Assembly (NCBI GenBank): GCA_018821715.1 | Contig: JAHJLN010000344.1 | Span: 24,165 to 88,164 of the forward strand | DNA: 64,000 nt | Reading direction: 5' to 3' | DNA from: Pseudomonadota bacterium | Lineage (GTDB): Bacteria > Desulfobacterota > Desulfobacteria > Desulfobacterales > Desulfobacteraceae | Shown here: piece after piece, positions 29,675 to 39,414 of the stretch | Numbering within the stretch: the first letter of the stretch is position 1 | Layout: every line of letters begins with the position of its first letter | Notes under the pieces: model-generated | Databases searched by the model: none | Told to the model about the DNA's origin: nothing | Seen by the model: the letters and a program-made list of their open reading frames with translations, nothing else | Translations under genes and position numbers: made by a program

Positions 29675-29751
29675 TGCATTTCTCCTTTTTACTAAAATTT
29701 AAAATAAACAAAAACTTTTGTGTTTCAGAGTGTGATAATGGGGTATGTATT

Positions 29752-29854
29752 TTTATCAGTATAATTGCTTTACGCATGAAAATCAATTTTAAATTTGAGT
29801 TATGATAGCAGCCTCCAAATCGTCCAGAAGCCTGTGTTCAGCTCAAAACCATAC
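29752..29854. repeat. Direct repeat copy 1 flanking HAD-selD segment
   Basis: tttatcagtataattgctttacgcatgaaaatcaattt...ccaaatcgtccagaagcctg...aaaaccatac; partner 31828-31927. Confidence 0.75.
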
Positions 29855-30038
29855 TATGACTGAACAGAAAAGCATGCTTTTTTATTTAAGCAATTTTCAC
29901 ATTTTTTTATGAAGTAATATGATAAAATTCTTGTGTGGTTCAATAATTCCACTATATGTTTAATTTTTAACATAGCAGTATTGATGAATATTGGAAGAAA
30001 TAATGAAAAAGGATTTACTGATTTAAAAAGGATAACTT

Positions 30039-30509
30039 ATGGTAAGTATAAGAATTCCCGGTTTTGGTCACCAGGATATCAGGCATGTGGTGTTTGATTA
30101 TAACGGGACCATAGCCCGGGACGGTATTTTGATTAAAGGCGTGAAAGAACAAATGGAAAAGTTTACAGATCAGGTTAAATTCCATGTGATCACGGCAGAT
30201 ACCTTTGGTTTCGTAAAAAAGGAACTGTGTGATGTTGATTGCACCTTAACCATCATCCCTGAAAAGGGCCAGGCTGTCAACAAGCTTGAGTATATCCGGC
30301 AGCTTGGGCCGGAACAGACCCTGTGCGTGGGAAATGGGGCCAATGACCGGATGATGCTTGAACAGGCGTGTATCGGTATTGCCGTGTTGCAGGAGGAAGG
30401 ACTTGCGATATCTTCCCTGATGGCGGCAGACCTGGTTATCAGGGATATCCTGGAGGTTTTCGGTTTTTTCCAGACTCCGGAACGATTGATTGCAACATTG
30501 AGAACTTAA
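30039..30509 (+). CDS. HAD-family phosphatase (soluble P-type-ATPase P-domain-like)
   Basis: VVFDYNGTIARDG..., VITADT, LCVGNGANDRMMLEQACIGIAV. Confidence 0.88.
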   Translation: MVSIRIPGFGHQDIRHVVFDYNGTIARDGILIKGVKEQMEKFTDQVKFHVITADTFGFVKKELCDVDCTLTIIPEKGQAVNKLEYIRQLGPEQTLCVGNGANDRMMLEQACIGIAVLQEEGLAISSLMAADLVIRDILEVFGFFQTPERLIATLRT

Positions 30510-30739
30510 AGGTGTTGCTATTTTTTTATCAGTTTATGGACGACTTATCTATTTGTGAACAGAGGATAGAAAAGAATTCAGAAAACCTGGGATCTCATCA
30601 AGACAAATGAACTTATCACTAAAATGAATGTGCCGCTTTCGCACAAGTCCCAGCTTTAATAAATCAGTGACAACGCCGCAGTGTCATGATAAAATTATTT
30701 TCCTTTAACAAGGAAAGAACATTCAAAGGAACATTTCCA

Positions 30740-31789
30740 ATGACAGATGTTAAAAAAATACGGCTCACCGAGTCTGTTGCAGGTGCCGGTTGAGCGTCCA
30801 AACTTTCTCCAGGGGACCTGGATAAAGCATTATGTGGGATGGTGTTTCCAACGAATAAACATGTTCTGGTCGGGCTTGAGAGAGCCGATGATGCCGGTGT
30901 CTACAAAATATCCGATGACCTGGCCCTGATTCAGACCGTTGATTTTTTTACACCCATTGTGGATGACCCATACTGGTTTGGACAGATTGCGGCCGCCAAT
31001 GCGCTCAGCGATGTCTATGCCATGGGCGGCACCCCGAAAACCGCTATGAACCTGGTAGCGTTTCCGGTCAAAGAAATGGATTTATCGGTGCTGCGCCAGA
31101 TCATCCAGGGGGGAATCGATAAGCTGGTCGAGGCTGATGTGGTGTTGCTCGGTGGTCACAGCATCGAGGACAAGGAATTGAAATACGGGCTGTCCATTAC
31201 CGGTTTTGTACACCCCCAAAAGGTGTTGATTAAAGGGAACCTGCATCCGGGAAACCGGCTGATTTTGACCAAACCGCTGGGAACGGGAATTATCAACACT
31301 GCCATAAAAGCGGCAATGGCTTCTCAGGCACTCACAGATACGGTCACCCGGCTGATGGCCACACTCAACCGGCAGGCCGCCGAGGTCATGGCCAGTTTTG
31401 ACGTCACCGCCTGCACGGATGTGACCGGATTCGGACTGATCGGACACTTGGCAGAAATGGTTCTAGGATCGGGCATGAGTGCTCGCCTGTTTTCTAAAAA
31501 TGTACCTGTAATCCGGGATGCCTTGACATTTGCTTCCATGGGGCTGATCCCGGCCGGTGCTTATAAAAACAGAGAATTCCGGGAAGCCATGACTCAGTTT
31601 TCCGAAAACGTGGACCGATCTCTCCAGGCGGTTCTGGTGGATCCCCAGACCTCGGGCGGACTGTTGATCAGTGTGAAGGCATCCCAGGCATCCCAATTGC
31701 TTTCAGCACTGAAGGATGCCGGAATCAGTGACGCGGCTCAGATCGGGGAAGTATTTGACGGGCCGGAAGAAAAAATATTGATTGAATGA
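30740..31789 (+). CDS. selD: Selenide, water dikinase (selenoprotein; Sec at codon 18)
   Basis: MTDVKKIRLTESVAGAG-U-ASKLSPGDLDKALCGMVFPTNKHVLVGLERADDAGVYKI...; in-frame TGA 30791-30793. Confidence 0.95.
30803..30827 (+). promoter_or_regulatory. Candidate bacterial SECIS hairpin
   Basis: CTTT-c-TCCAGG-GGA-CCTGGA-t-AAAG hairpin, apical loop 21-23 nt after UGA. Confidence 0.75.
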
Positions 31790-31827
31790 TAACAGCGCCC
31801 GTTTTGTCGGCCGGGATTACAGATTCC

Positions 31828-31927
31828 TTTATCAGTATAATTATTTTACGCATGAAAATTAATTTAAAATTAATCTGCTGCAGCGGTTTCCAAATCGTCC
31901 AGAAGCCTGTTCAGGTCAAAACCATAC
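31828..31927. repeat. Direct repeat copy 2 (overlaps 3' end of DUF1858-like gene)
   Basis: tttatcagtataattattttacgcatgaaaattaattt...ccaaatcgtccagaagcctg...aaaaccatac. Confidence 0.75.
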
Positions 31928-32100
31928 AGGATTGAGACACTGTGAATGGTTTTAAAAAGCGATTTGCAGCAGATGCATTCCCCTGCAAGACCATCATATT
32001 TTTTAAATACCGGCAGAGTTTGCTTATATGCAGACACAACATCAAGGACTGTCATTTCCGGATGGATGAGTTTTCGGTCTTCATTTTTTTTATTGCACAT
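31870..32100 (-). CDS. DUF1858/ScdA-N-like small protein
   Basis: MTVLDVVSAYKQTLPVFKKYDGLAGECICCKSLFKTIHSVSILYGFDLNRLLDDLE. Confidence 0.75.
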   Translation of the reverse strand: MCNKKNEDRKLIHPEMTVLDVVSAYKQTLPVFKKYDGLAGECICCKSLFKTIHSVSILYGFDLNRLLDDLETAAAD

Positions 32101-32959
32101 TATATTCTTTTAACACCTTTTCCAGGGCCCGGGGGATATGCTGGATAATTTCACCCACCTGGGTGGCAGGGGTCGGCCTGGCATTAAATCCGGCAACCCG
32201 GTTAACTTTTGCTGCGATCTTTGCTGCTTTTGAAATTTGCATTCCTGTCCCGGCAAGGGCAGTGACAATGCCGGTAATGGTATCTCCTGTCCCACCCATG
32301 GCTTCCATGGCTTCGACTATTGGGTTGTCTACAGAAAAAACGATCCCGCTTTTATCTGCAACATAGTCTGTTGCCCCTTTTACAAGCAAAGTTTTTGCAG
32401 CATTTCCATGCTGGTAAGCCCGGCTGATAAGATCAGGAACCTTATTGTCATCGTGAAGGATAAACCCACGGGTATAAAACGGATGAGGCGCGGTTTCATC
32501 AGCAAGAAACGCAAGCTCGCCCACATCCGGTGTAAAAAGATCATAAGATTGCGCCTGACCGCTCATCTTGGCGGCGTACATATACCCTGCATCTGCGATC
32601 AGCACGGGTTTTTTTTGTAAATCATTCAGCATGAACAGAATCCGGTTATGCCAGTCTACATCTGGTTGAAGGTAATGGAATGCAAGGGTATGAAAATCCA
32701 TTTTGGGCCCTTTTTCGACCAGGTATTGATATAGTTTTCGGCTACCGTCCCCAAGTCCGATATCCCCTGCAATAAACCCGATGATGTCCTTTTGACCCAC
32801 AACTTTCAACGTATTGACCATAGCGCCTAAAAGTGCCGGGGTTCCCCGGTTCACCGGAACATGTCGGCCATCAATACAAAGTCTGTTTGCCTCCATAACC
32901 ACTTTGCCGACAGTCAGGGGAAAATCAGGATCAGGGATAGTTCCTACCACTGCGAGCAT
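32090..32959 (-). CDS. NAD(P)H-hydrate dehydratase-like / ribokinase-fold protein
   Basis: IADAGYMYAAKMSGQAQSYDLFTPDVGELAFLADE..., LLVKGATDYVAD, MGGTGDTITGIVTALAGTG. Confidence 0.75.
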   Translation of the reverse strand: MLAVVGTIPDPDFPLTVGKVVMEANRLCIDGRHVPVNRGTPALLGAMVNTLKVVGQKDIIGFIAGDIGLGDGSRKLYQYLVEKGPKMDFHTLAFHYLQPDVDWHNRILFMLNDLQKKPVLIADAGYMYAAKMSGQAQSYDLFTPDVGELAFLADETAPHPFYTRGFILHDDNKVPDLISRAYQHGNAAKTLLVKGATDYVADKSGIVFSVDNPIVEAMEAMGGTGDTITGIVTALAGTGMQISKAAKIAAKVNRVAGFNARPTPATQVGEIIQHIPRALEKVLKEYNVQ

Positions 32960-33492
32960 TTTTGTTGCATCTCCTTAAAAGCAAGTCCAAGGGCATAACC
33001 GCAGAGGGTATGGCCGATGTCCATGGGATTGGGAGCCTGTGCCATGGTTTTGCCAACCAGGATGAACGCAAGATATGGCACATCCGGGCAACCGCCTCCG
33101 GAAACATTGACGATTATCCGGGTGCTTTTTTCCACAGTGATTTTCATATTGGCCGCTCTGATCATGAGAAACTCTCCAAAATCCTTTATCTGAAAAAGGT
33201 CCACCGGCTGGAGCAATGGATCGGTTACAGGAACCGTCTCAATGGGCGGAATCCCTTCCTTTTCAAGGAGTCTAAGAATATTGAGTTCCTGGATCAAAGG
33301 AAATTCTATCACAAGGTCACACCCGCTTTGAATCTCCGGTGGCGGACCCATCACCCTGATGTCCCAGTTATTTGCCAGTAAAATTTTTTGGGCTGCAATG
33401 ACTTCGCTTGTATTCTCAAATACAAGGATGCCCAACTCTGACCGGGAAAGACGTTGCTGTTTTTTCCCTTTGAATAATTTTAATTTAAACAA
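32944..33492 (-). CDS. DUF3343 (putative Se/S carrier-like) protein
   Basis: LGILVFENTSEVIAAQKILLANNWDIRVMGPPPEIQSGCDLVIEFPL. Confidence 0.8.
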   Translation of the reverse strand: MFKLKLFKGKKQQRLSRSELGILVFENTSEVIAAQKILLANNWDIRVMGPPPEIQSGCDLVIEFPLIQELNILRLLEKEGIPPIETVPVTDPLLQPVDLFQIKDFGEFLMIRAANMKITVEKSTRIIVNVSGGGCPDVPYLAFILVGKTMAQAPNPMDIGHTLCGYALGLAFKEMQQKCSQW

Positions 33493-33507
33493 AATGCCTT
33501 TACGTCA

Positions 33508-33726
33508 TTAATTTTTTACAATGGTCATCCGGTATTCATCTCCCTGCTGCAGGATATCCGAGACCTTGTATTGTTTGCTTTCTGCCGCCCTTGAGACATT
33601 CTCTTTTGAAGCATCCGTATCCACCAGTACAATGATCTGGCTTTCATTTCCTGATTTAATCGCTTCCATAAACATTAACACGGGTTGAGGACATGAAAAT
33701 CCTCTTGCATCAATCGTTATACTCAC
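33508..33726 (-). CDS. yedF: TusA/YedF-family sulfurtransferase-like protein
   Basis: MSITIDARGFSCPQPVLMFMEAIKSG... Confidence 0.93.
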   Translation of the reverse strand: MSITIDARGFSCPQPVLMFMEAIKSGNESQIIVLVDTDASKENVSRAAESKQYKVSDILQQGDEYRMTIVKN

Positions 33727-33728
33727 GG

Positions 33729-34823
33729 TTATACTCCTTTGATATTTTTTCTCATTGTAAATCCGATAAACAGGCAGACGATAAGTCCGACGACCACCGC
33801 AGCAATGCCATGGGGGCCAACACCCTTGGGAGAACTTGCCAGTCCGAAATTATGAGCAATGCCAGCGCCCATGATCATTCCGAGAACAAAAACAGCGGCA
33901 TCCCCATCCCCTTCACCTGAAAGAAACAGTTGACGTCCGGGGCATCCTCCTGCCAGTGCAAAGGCAAGGCCGGCAAGCACCATCCCTGCAAAATTCCAGA
34001 CCTGCATGGTATGGGCAACCGGCTGTCCTTCAAACCCGGGGTGGAACTGGCCCAGAATAAAATTTGTAATAAATGCAAATAGTACAAGAGCAATCAATCC
34101 GGTTAACAAATGAATATGGCGAAACAAAATTAAATCCCGAAAAGCGCCCATGGTGCAGAACCGGCTTCTTTGGGCGATAAACCCGATGATAAGTCCAATC
34201 ACAAGGGATATAAACAAGGGTGCATGCATGGCACCTGGGCCTTTAAGGCTGTAAAACAAGATCCCGCTTTTATCTTCTCCTGTTACCTGGGGATAAATCA
34301 GCATCAAACATAAAAAACCCAGCATGATAAGCGGGAACAACAGGCCCACGCTTTTATAAGTTGCCTGGCTTCTGCCCAGGTTGTACCCGTTTTTTAAAAA
34401 AAGAACACCGATCCAGATTCCTCCTGCCAGTCCCAGCAGGCCGATGATGGCATTACCGTCTCCTCCTGCAAGACGAAGCAACGCCCGCCAGGGGCAGCCT
34501 AAAAAAACCAGGGCTCCGATCATGGCAAAAACACCCAGAACAAACCGGACAATGGGTGCAGATCCGCTACGGGGTTTAAATTCCTTAAAACTGAATGCAG
34601 CAATTAAAGCGCCTAGAACAAAACCAATAATCTCCGGACGCAGATATTGCACCACGCCTGCCCTGTGAAGTCCTATAGCACCTGCTATATCCCTTTCAAA
34701 GCATGCCACACAGATCCCCATGTTTCCCGGGTTCCCTATTTTCTGCAGGACCCCTGCTAAAATACCGATAACCGCGCCTACACAGATAATACCCCATCGG
34801 CCGGCAAAAAAGTTTTTAACCAT
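33729..34823 (-). CDS. yedE: YedE/YeeE-family putative selenium transporter
   Basis: Multi-TM; GCPWRALLRLAGGDGNAIIGLLG, RSRFCTMGAFRDL, AGGCPGRQLFLSGEGDGDAAVFVLG. Confidence 0.95.
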   Translation of the reverse strand: MVKNFFAGRWGIICVGAVIGILAGVLQKIGNPGNMGICVACFERDIAGAIGLHRAGVVQYLRPEIIGFVLGALIAAFSFKEFKPRSGSAPIVRFVLGVFAMIGALVFLGCPWRALLRLAGGDGNAIIGLLGLAGGIWIGVLFLKNGYNLGRSQATYKSVGLLFPLIMLGFLCLMLIYPQVTGEDKSGILFYSLKGPGAMHAPLFISLVIGLIIGFIAQRSRFCTMGAFRDLILFRHIHLLTGLIALVLFAFITNFILGQFHPGFEGQPVAHTMQVWNFAGMVLAGLAFALAGGCPGRQLFLSGEGDGDAAVFVLGMIMGAGIAHNFGLASSPKGVGPHGIAAVVVGLIVCLFIGFTMRKNIKGV

Positions 34824-35162
34824 TTTATCTTATCCTCGAAAAAATATTAGTATATTTACCCCACCATTAGCCTGAATATTTTTTTCATATATATTTTTTA
34901 AAATCTAATCGATAATTAATATATGAAAGCCAAGTTCCATAGAATAACTCAATGCAGGCCATTGGGCATGTGAAGAAATATTTTGGAAAACTGGCTGACG
35001 GCAGCCTGGTTAAAGAGGGACCCCAAAATATAAAAGCGGCTTAATGCTTTTTTAAAATAGAAATAACCTTGACAAGGGATTCTGAATCCAGTATTACTTT
35101 TTGCAAAATGCAATAGAAATTGCAGTAAAAAATATAGCAGTAAAAAATTAATAATTGAATAT

Positions 35163-35215
35163 AAGCCAGGAAGGCCTGATAGAAAGAATTCTATTTTGGA
35201 CTCCTGGCTTTTTTT
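35163..35215 (+). terminator. Intrinsic terminator in otherwise ORF-poor intergenic region
   Basis: AAGCCAGGA ... TCCTGGCTT + TTTTT; nested TAGAA-agaa-TTCTA. Confidence 0.6.
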
Positions 35216-35273
35216 ATTGGGAGAAATGCAGGCTGTTTAAAAAGGGAATATACAGATTTTTAATATAAAAATA

Positions 35274-35353
35274 GGAAGACAGCACAGATCCGGTCAAAGA
35301 AACATGCTGTCTTCCGGGGAAGTCTCCTGATATCCAATTGATATTCAGGGGAC
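35274..35353 (+). promoter_or_regulatory. Two strong tandem stem-loops in leader of CobN operon (candidate structured leader)
   Basis: GGAAGACAGCA(35274)/TGCTGTCTTCC(35315) perfect 11-bp stem; GTCTCCTGATATC-caatt-GATATTCAGGGGAC 35322-35353. Confidence 0.5.
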
Positions 35354-35477
35354 CTGAACCCTTCTTATATCACCATGATAAAATTGCGTCAATCATCATG
35401 GGTTTATCGGTATTCTCATGCCAGTCTACAGATCATTGCCTGAAAATCAGTGAAGTTTAAATAAAAAGAGGTCAGCC

Positions 35478-38400
35478 ATGACTGAGAATAAAAAAACAAA
35501 TGTTGTATCCATCATGTGGGGGTCATACCTGCCTGCATTTATAAAAGCGGCAAAAGAAAGCCTTTATGTGGATTTGACAATTTTTTCTCAAAAAGAAATC
35601 AACAATGATTCAGATGTGCTTGAAGCTTTTTTCAAGGCTGCAAAAACAGCTGATGCGGTTCTTTTTTACTGGACCCATGATGCTTTTTTTGAAGAAATCA
35701 GGGCAAGAATAGATGAGATCAATAAAGATGCTGTTATTGTAACCGTGTCTTTTGACCCGACCCACTGGGGGCTTTGCGCCACGGTTTCACCGGCAGACTG
35801 TGCAAGAGCCTATGGTTACATGGCAGAAGGAGGGCCTGAAAATTATAGACGGCTTCTGGAATTTACAGCCCATTTTCTGCAGCCTGAAATCAACACTCAG
35901 GACCCGGTTCCCATGCCCTGGCAGGGGATTTTATTGCCGCCTGATCGTCAGGTATATGATACCATTGAAGATTTTGCGGCAATTCATCCGTTTGACCAGG
36001 ATGCCACCGTGGGCATTCTTTTTTCCAGGCACAGTTTTACCAACGGGGATGCCTGCCTTGAAGAGGCATTGATCAAGGCGTTTCAAAAAAGAGGCCTTAA
36101 TGTGCTGCCGGTGTTCTGCAATGGAACACCAGATCCTGAGGCAGGGTCGCTCGGGCCTGTAAAAACGGCTGAGGCTTATTTTTTTGACAAGCAGGGAAAG
36201 CCCATTATTCAGGCCCTGATCAATCTGCATTATTTTTTTCTGGGCCGCGATAAGAATAAAGATATCAGTGAAACCGGTGTTGCAACCCAGAGCGTGGCAT
36301 TGTTTAAAAAACTCAATGTGCCGGTGTTCAAGCCTTTGGTTTCTTATTCCAGGTCTGTAGAAGAATGGGAGCAGGATCCTCAAGGGTTGACGGCAGAGGT
36401 GAGTTTCGGCATTGCCATGCCAGAATTTGAAGGCAATATCGAGCCGGTGATGGTGGCGGCCAGCCGCAAAATAACAGATGAAAAAACCGATACCGGTTTT
36501 GAAATCCGTGAAGTTATCCCGGAACGGGTTGAATACCTGGCAGACCGGGTGACGAATTACATCCGGCTTGGTCAAAAAAGCCCTGAAAACAGAAAGGTAG
36601 TTTTTATTTTTCACAAGAATGAATGCGCGGGCCTTGAGGCCAATATCGGGGGCGCTGCAGGCCTTGATTCCGGGCAGAGCGTTGTCGGAATCATGAAGGA
36701 GATGGCAGGGCAGGGCTATGATGTCAGGGATATCCCGGATTCTGGTGAAGAGTTAATGCAGCTCTTTCTTGAACGAAAAGCCATTGCAGAATTCCGCTGG
36801 ACCACTGTGGATGAGATCATCAGCAAAAACGGGCACCTGGCCCTGCTGGACAATGACATATACAGCCAATGGTTTGATGCGCTTCCTCAAAAAGCTCAGG
36901 ATGAAATGATTCAAGGATGGGGCCGTCCGCCGGGACAGGAAATGAACGGGGTGCCCCCGAGCATGGTATATGACGGAAAACTGGTGATCACAGGATTGAA
37001 TTTCGGAAACGTCAATGTGATCATGCAGCCCAAACGAGGGTGCGCGGGCAGCCGGTGCGACGGCCAGGTCTGCAAGATTCTCCATGATCCTGATATTCCG
37101 CCGCCCCACCAGTACATTGCCACTTACATGTACATGGAAAAAATATTCAAGGCTGATGTCATTATCCATGTGGGAACCCACGGGAACCTGGAATGGCTTC
37201 CGGGCAAGGGCGCAGGCCTGTCAGGCGCCTGCTGGCCGGAAATTGCCATCGGCAGGCTGCCGCACCTGTATATCTACAATTCCGACAACCCGGCTGAAGG
37301 GGTGGTTGCCAAACGGCGCAGCTATGCCGTCACTGTGAATCATCTCCAGGCCATGCTCACCATTTCAGACACCTATGAAGGGCTTAAGGATCTTGAAGAC
37401 CTGCTAAATCAATATTCCCAGGCAAAGACCACAGATCCTGCAAGGGCCCACCAGCTTGAACACCTGATCCATGAGGCCATTGATAAAAATAATTTGAGAA
37501 AAGAAGTGGATGCCTGTTTTCCCAAAAATTTTGAGGCTGTGGCAGAACGCTGCCACGCACTGATATCATCGGTAAAAAACAGCCAGACAGCCGTCGGCAT
37601 GCACACGTTCGGTGACATTCCCCAAAAAGATGATTTGGCCGAGTACATCAACACGATTTTACGGTTTGATACCAATAATGAATTCAATACCAGAAGACTT
37701 GTTTTTGATCTCTGGGGAGAAGATATTTTTGACGCGCTCAAAAATCCGGGCGGGTATGGAAAATCCAACACGCCATATTCAGATCTCCTGTTTGAGTCGG
37801 ACCGGACAGCAAAAGAAATTATTTTCAGGATTATTGAACATGAAGATCTTGAAACCATTTTAATCACCGAATCCGGGAGCCTGCCGGAAAAGGATCTTTT
37901 CAAACGGTTCCAGGGGTTTTCAGACCTGGTTCTGGACGCAGCAAGCCGTATCAATGATTCAAGAGAAATTGAATCCCTGCTCAATGCCATGGCCGGCGGC
38001 CATGTCCCGGCCGGTCCGTCCGGCTTTATTTCCAGAGGACGGGTGGATATCCTGCCCACAGGCCGCAACCTGTATAATGTGGATCCCACCCGCATTCCTA
38101 CAAAAGCGGCCTGCAGGGTGGGGGTCAAGCTTGCCGACGCTCTGATTGAACGGTACAAAAACGAAGAAGGCGGATTCCCTAAATCCGTGGGCATGGTCTG
38201 GTTTGCTTCAGATATCATGCGGTCTGACGGGGAACAGATCGGCCAGATTTTTCATCTTCTGGGCGTGCGGCCCAAATGGAAACCCAACGGCCAGATTAAC
38301 GGGTTTGATATCATACCCCTTGAAGAACTGGGCCGTCCCAGGATTGACGTCAATATCCGGGTATCCGGCATTACCCGTGACTGCTTTCCGGATACGGTCA

Positions 38401-39380
38401 AATATGTGGATGAGGCCATCTGTGCTGTTGCCATGCTCAATGAAGACCAGCAAAGTAATTTTGTCAGAAAACACGTTATGGAACAGGCTGTCCAAAAAGG
38501 GCTTGACCCTGAAAACAGGGAAGATTTCAGGCGGCTGTCCTTCAGGGTTTTCTGTGCCCAACCCGGCGTTTACAAAGCCGGGGTCAACCTGGCCGTGTAT
38601 GCATCAGCCTGGAAAACAGAGTCTGATCTGGCCGATGTCTATCTGTTCTGGAACGGATATGCCTATGGCTCAGGAGACAATGCCTTTGGGGTTCAGGCCC
38701 ATCCTGAACTTGTGGAAAACCTTAAACGGGTCCAGGTAACCTTTGACAAGCACATTTCCGATGAAACCGATTTTTTAAAATGCTGCGGGTTCTACAGCAA
38801 TTACGGGGGCATGACCGTTGCTGCCAAAGCATTGTCGGGCAAAGCGCCCAAAACCTATTATGGCGACACCCGGGACCCTGCCAATGTGTCGGTGACTGAT
38901 TTTGCCGACGAACTTCGGCGGGTGGTCCGGGCAAAACTGCTCAATCCCAAATACATAGAAGGCATGAAGCAGCACGGATATAAGGGGGCGGGCGATCTGA
39001 ACAAACGCATCGGCCGGGTTTACGGATTCGGCGCCACCACCGGCGAAGTGGACAACTGGATTTTTGATGAAATCGCTGAAAAATTTATGCTGGACCCTGA
39101 AATGAAGGAATGGTTTGAAAAGGTCAATCCCTGGGCCATGGAAGAGATCGGCAGACGGTTGCTTGAGGCTGAAAGCCGGGACATCTGGGAACCTGATCCT
39201 GAGTTGTTGGAGCGTTTAAAACAGGCCTATCTGGATACGGAAGCCTGCCTTGAAGACCGCATGGGCGATGTGACCGGGGATTTCCAGGGAGGTGCCGTGG
39301 ATATCATGACCAGTGAGGATGTTGAATCCTGGAGCGAGAAGATGAAAGATATCAAAAAGATCATTCAGGAAGCAGAATAA
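35478..39380 (+). CDS. cobN: CobN/ChlH-family chelatase large subunit (cytosolic)
   Basis: VIIHVGTHGNLEWLPGKGAGLSGACWPEIAIGRLPHLYIYNSDNPAEGVVAKRRSYAVTVNHL; no signal peptide. Confidence 0.93.
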   Translation: MTENKKTNVVSIMWGSYLPAFIKAAKESLYVDLTIFSQKEINNDSDVLEAFFKAAKTADAVLFYWTHDAFFEEIRARIDEINKDAVIVTVSFDPTHWGLCATVSPADCARAYGYMAEGGPENYRRLLEFTAHFLQPEINTQDPVPMPWQGILLPPDRQVYDTIEDFAAIHPFDQDATVGILFSRHSFTNGDACLEEALIKAFQKRGLNVLPVFCNGTPDPEAGSLGPVKTAEAYFFDKQGKPIIQALINLHYFFLGRDKNKDISETGVATQSVALFKKLNVPVFKPLVSYSRSVEEWEQDPQGLTAEVSFGIAMPEFEGNIEPVMVAASRKITDEKTDTGFEIREVIPERVEYLADRVTNYIRLGQKSPENRKVVFIFHKNECAGLEANIGGAAGLDSGQSVVGIMKEMAGQGYDVRDIPDSGEELMQLFLERKAIAEFRWTTVDEIISKNGHLALLDNDIYSQWFDALPQKAQDEMIQGWGRPPGQEMNGVPPSMVYDGKLVITGLNFGNVNVIMQPKRGCAGSRCDGQVCKILHDPDIPPPHQYIATYMYMEKIFKADVIIHVGTHGNLEWLPGKGAGLSGACWPEIAIGRLPHLYIYNSDNPAEGVVAKRRSYAVTVNHLQAMLTISDTYEGLKDLEDLLNQYSQAKTTDPARAHQLEHLIHEAIDKNNLRKEVDACFPKNFEAVAERCHALISSVKNSQTAVGMHTFGDIPQKDDLAEYINTILRFDTNNEFNTRRLVFDLWGEDIFDALKNPGGYGKSNTPYSDLLFESDRTAKEIIFRIIEHEDLETILITESGSLPEKDLFKRFQGFSDLVLDAASRINDSREIESLLNAMAGGHVPAGPSGFISRGRVDILPTGRNLYNVDPTRIPTKAACRVGVKLADALIERYKNEEGGFPKSVGMVWFASDIMRSDGEQIGQIFHLLGVRPKWKPNGQINGFDIIPLEELGRPRIDVNIRVSGITRDCFPDTVKYVDEAICAVAMLNEDQQSNFVRKHVMEQAVQKGLDPENREDFRRLSFRVFCAQPGVYKAGVNLAVYASAWKTESDLADVYLFWNGYAYGSGDNAFGVQAHPELVENLKRVQVTFDKHISDETDFLKCCGFYSNYGGMTVAAKALSGKAPKTYYGDTRDPANVSVTDFADELRRVVRAKLLNPKYIEGMKQHGYKGAGDLNKRIGRVYGFGATTGEVDNWIFDEIAEKFMLDPEMKEWFEKVNPWAMEEIGRRLLEAESRDIWEPDPELLERLKQAYLDTEACLEDRMGDVTGDFQGGAVDIMTSEDVESWSEKMKDIKKIIQEAE

Positions 39381-39414
39381 ATTGACCATATTAAAAATTA
39401 TGAAGGAAAAAAAT

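Noticed and set aside
29431-29679. Met/Thr/Ile-rich ORF and plus-strand ORFs 29392-29805 and 29450-29695 over the His-rich gene
   Set aside because: Alternative-frame readings of the CAT/CAC-rich repeat; the His-rich minus frame is the plausible product.
30839-31789. SelD starting at 30839 (GTG/ATG) as in ORF track
   Set aside because: Conserved N-terminus with Sec codon is clearly encoded from 30740 through the UGA.
35260-35477. Second cobalamin riboswitch upstream of cobN1
   Set aside because: No GCCACTG/B12-box or conserved AAGGGAA core found; only other stem-loops.
35752-38975. Many long overlapping ORFs inside cobN1 (e.g. 37409-38218 minus, 38146-38739 plus, 35931-36614 minus)
   Set aside because: Shadow ORFs of a high-GC3 coding frame; no recognisable domains.
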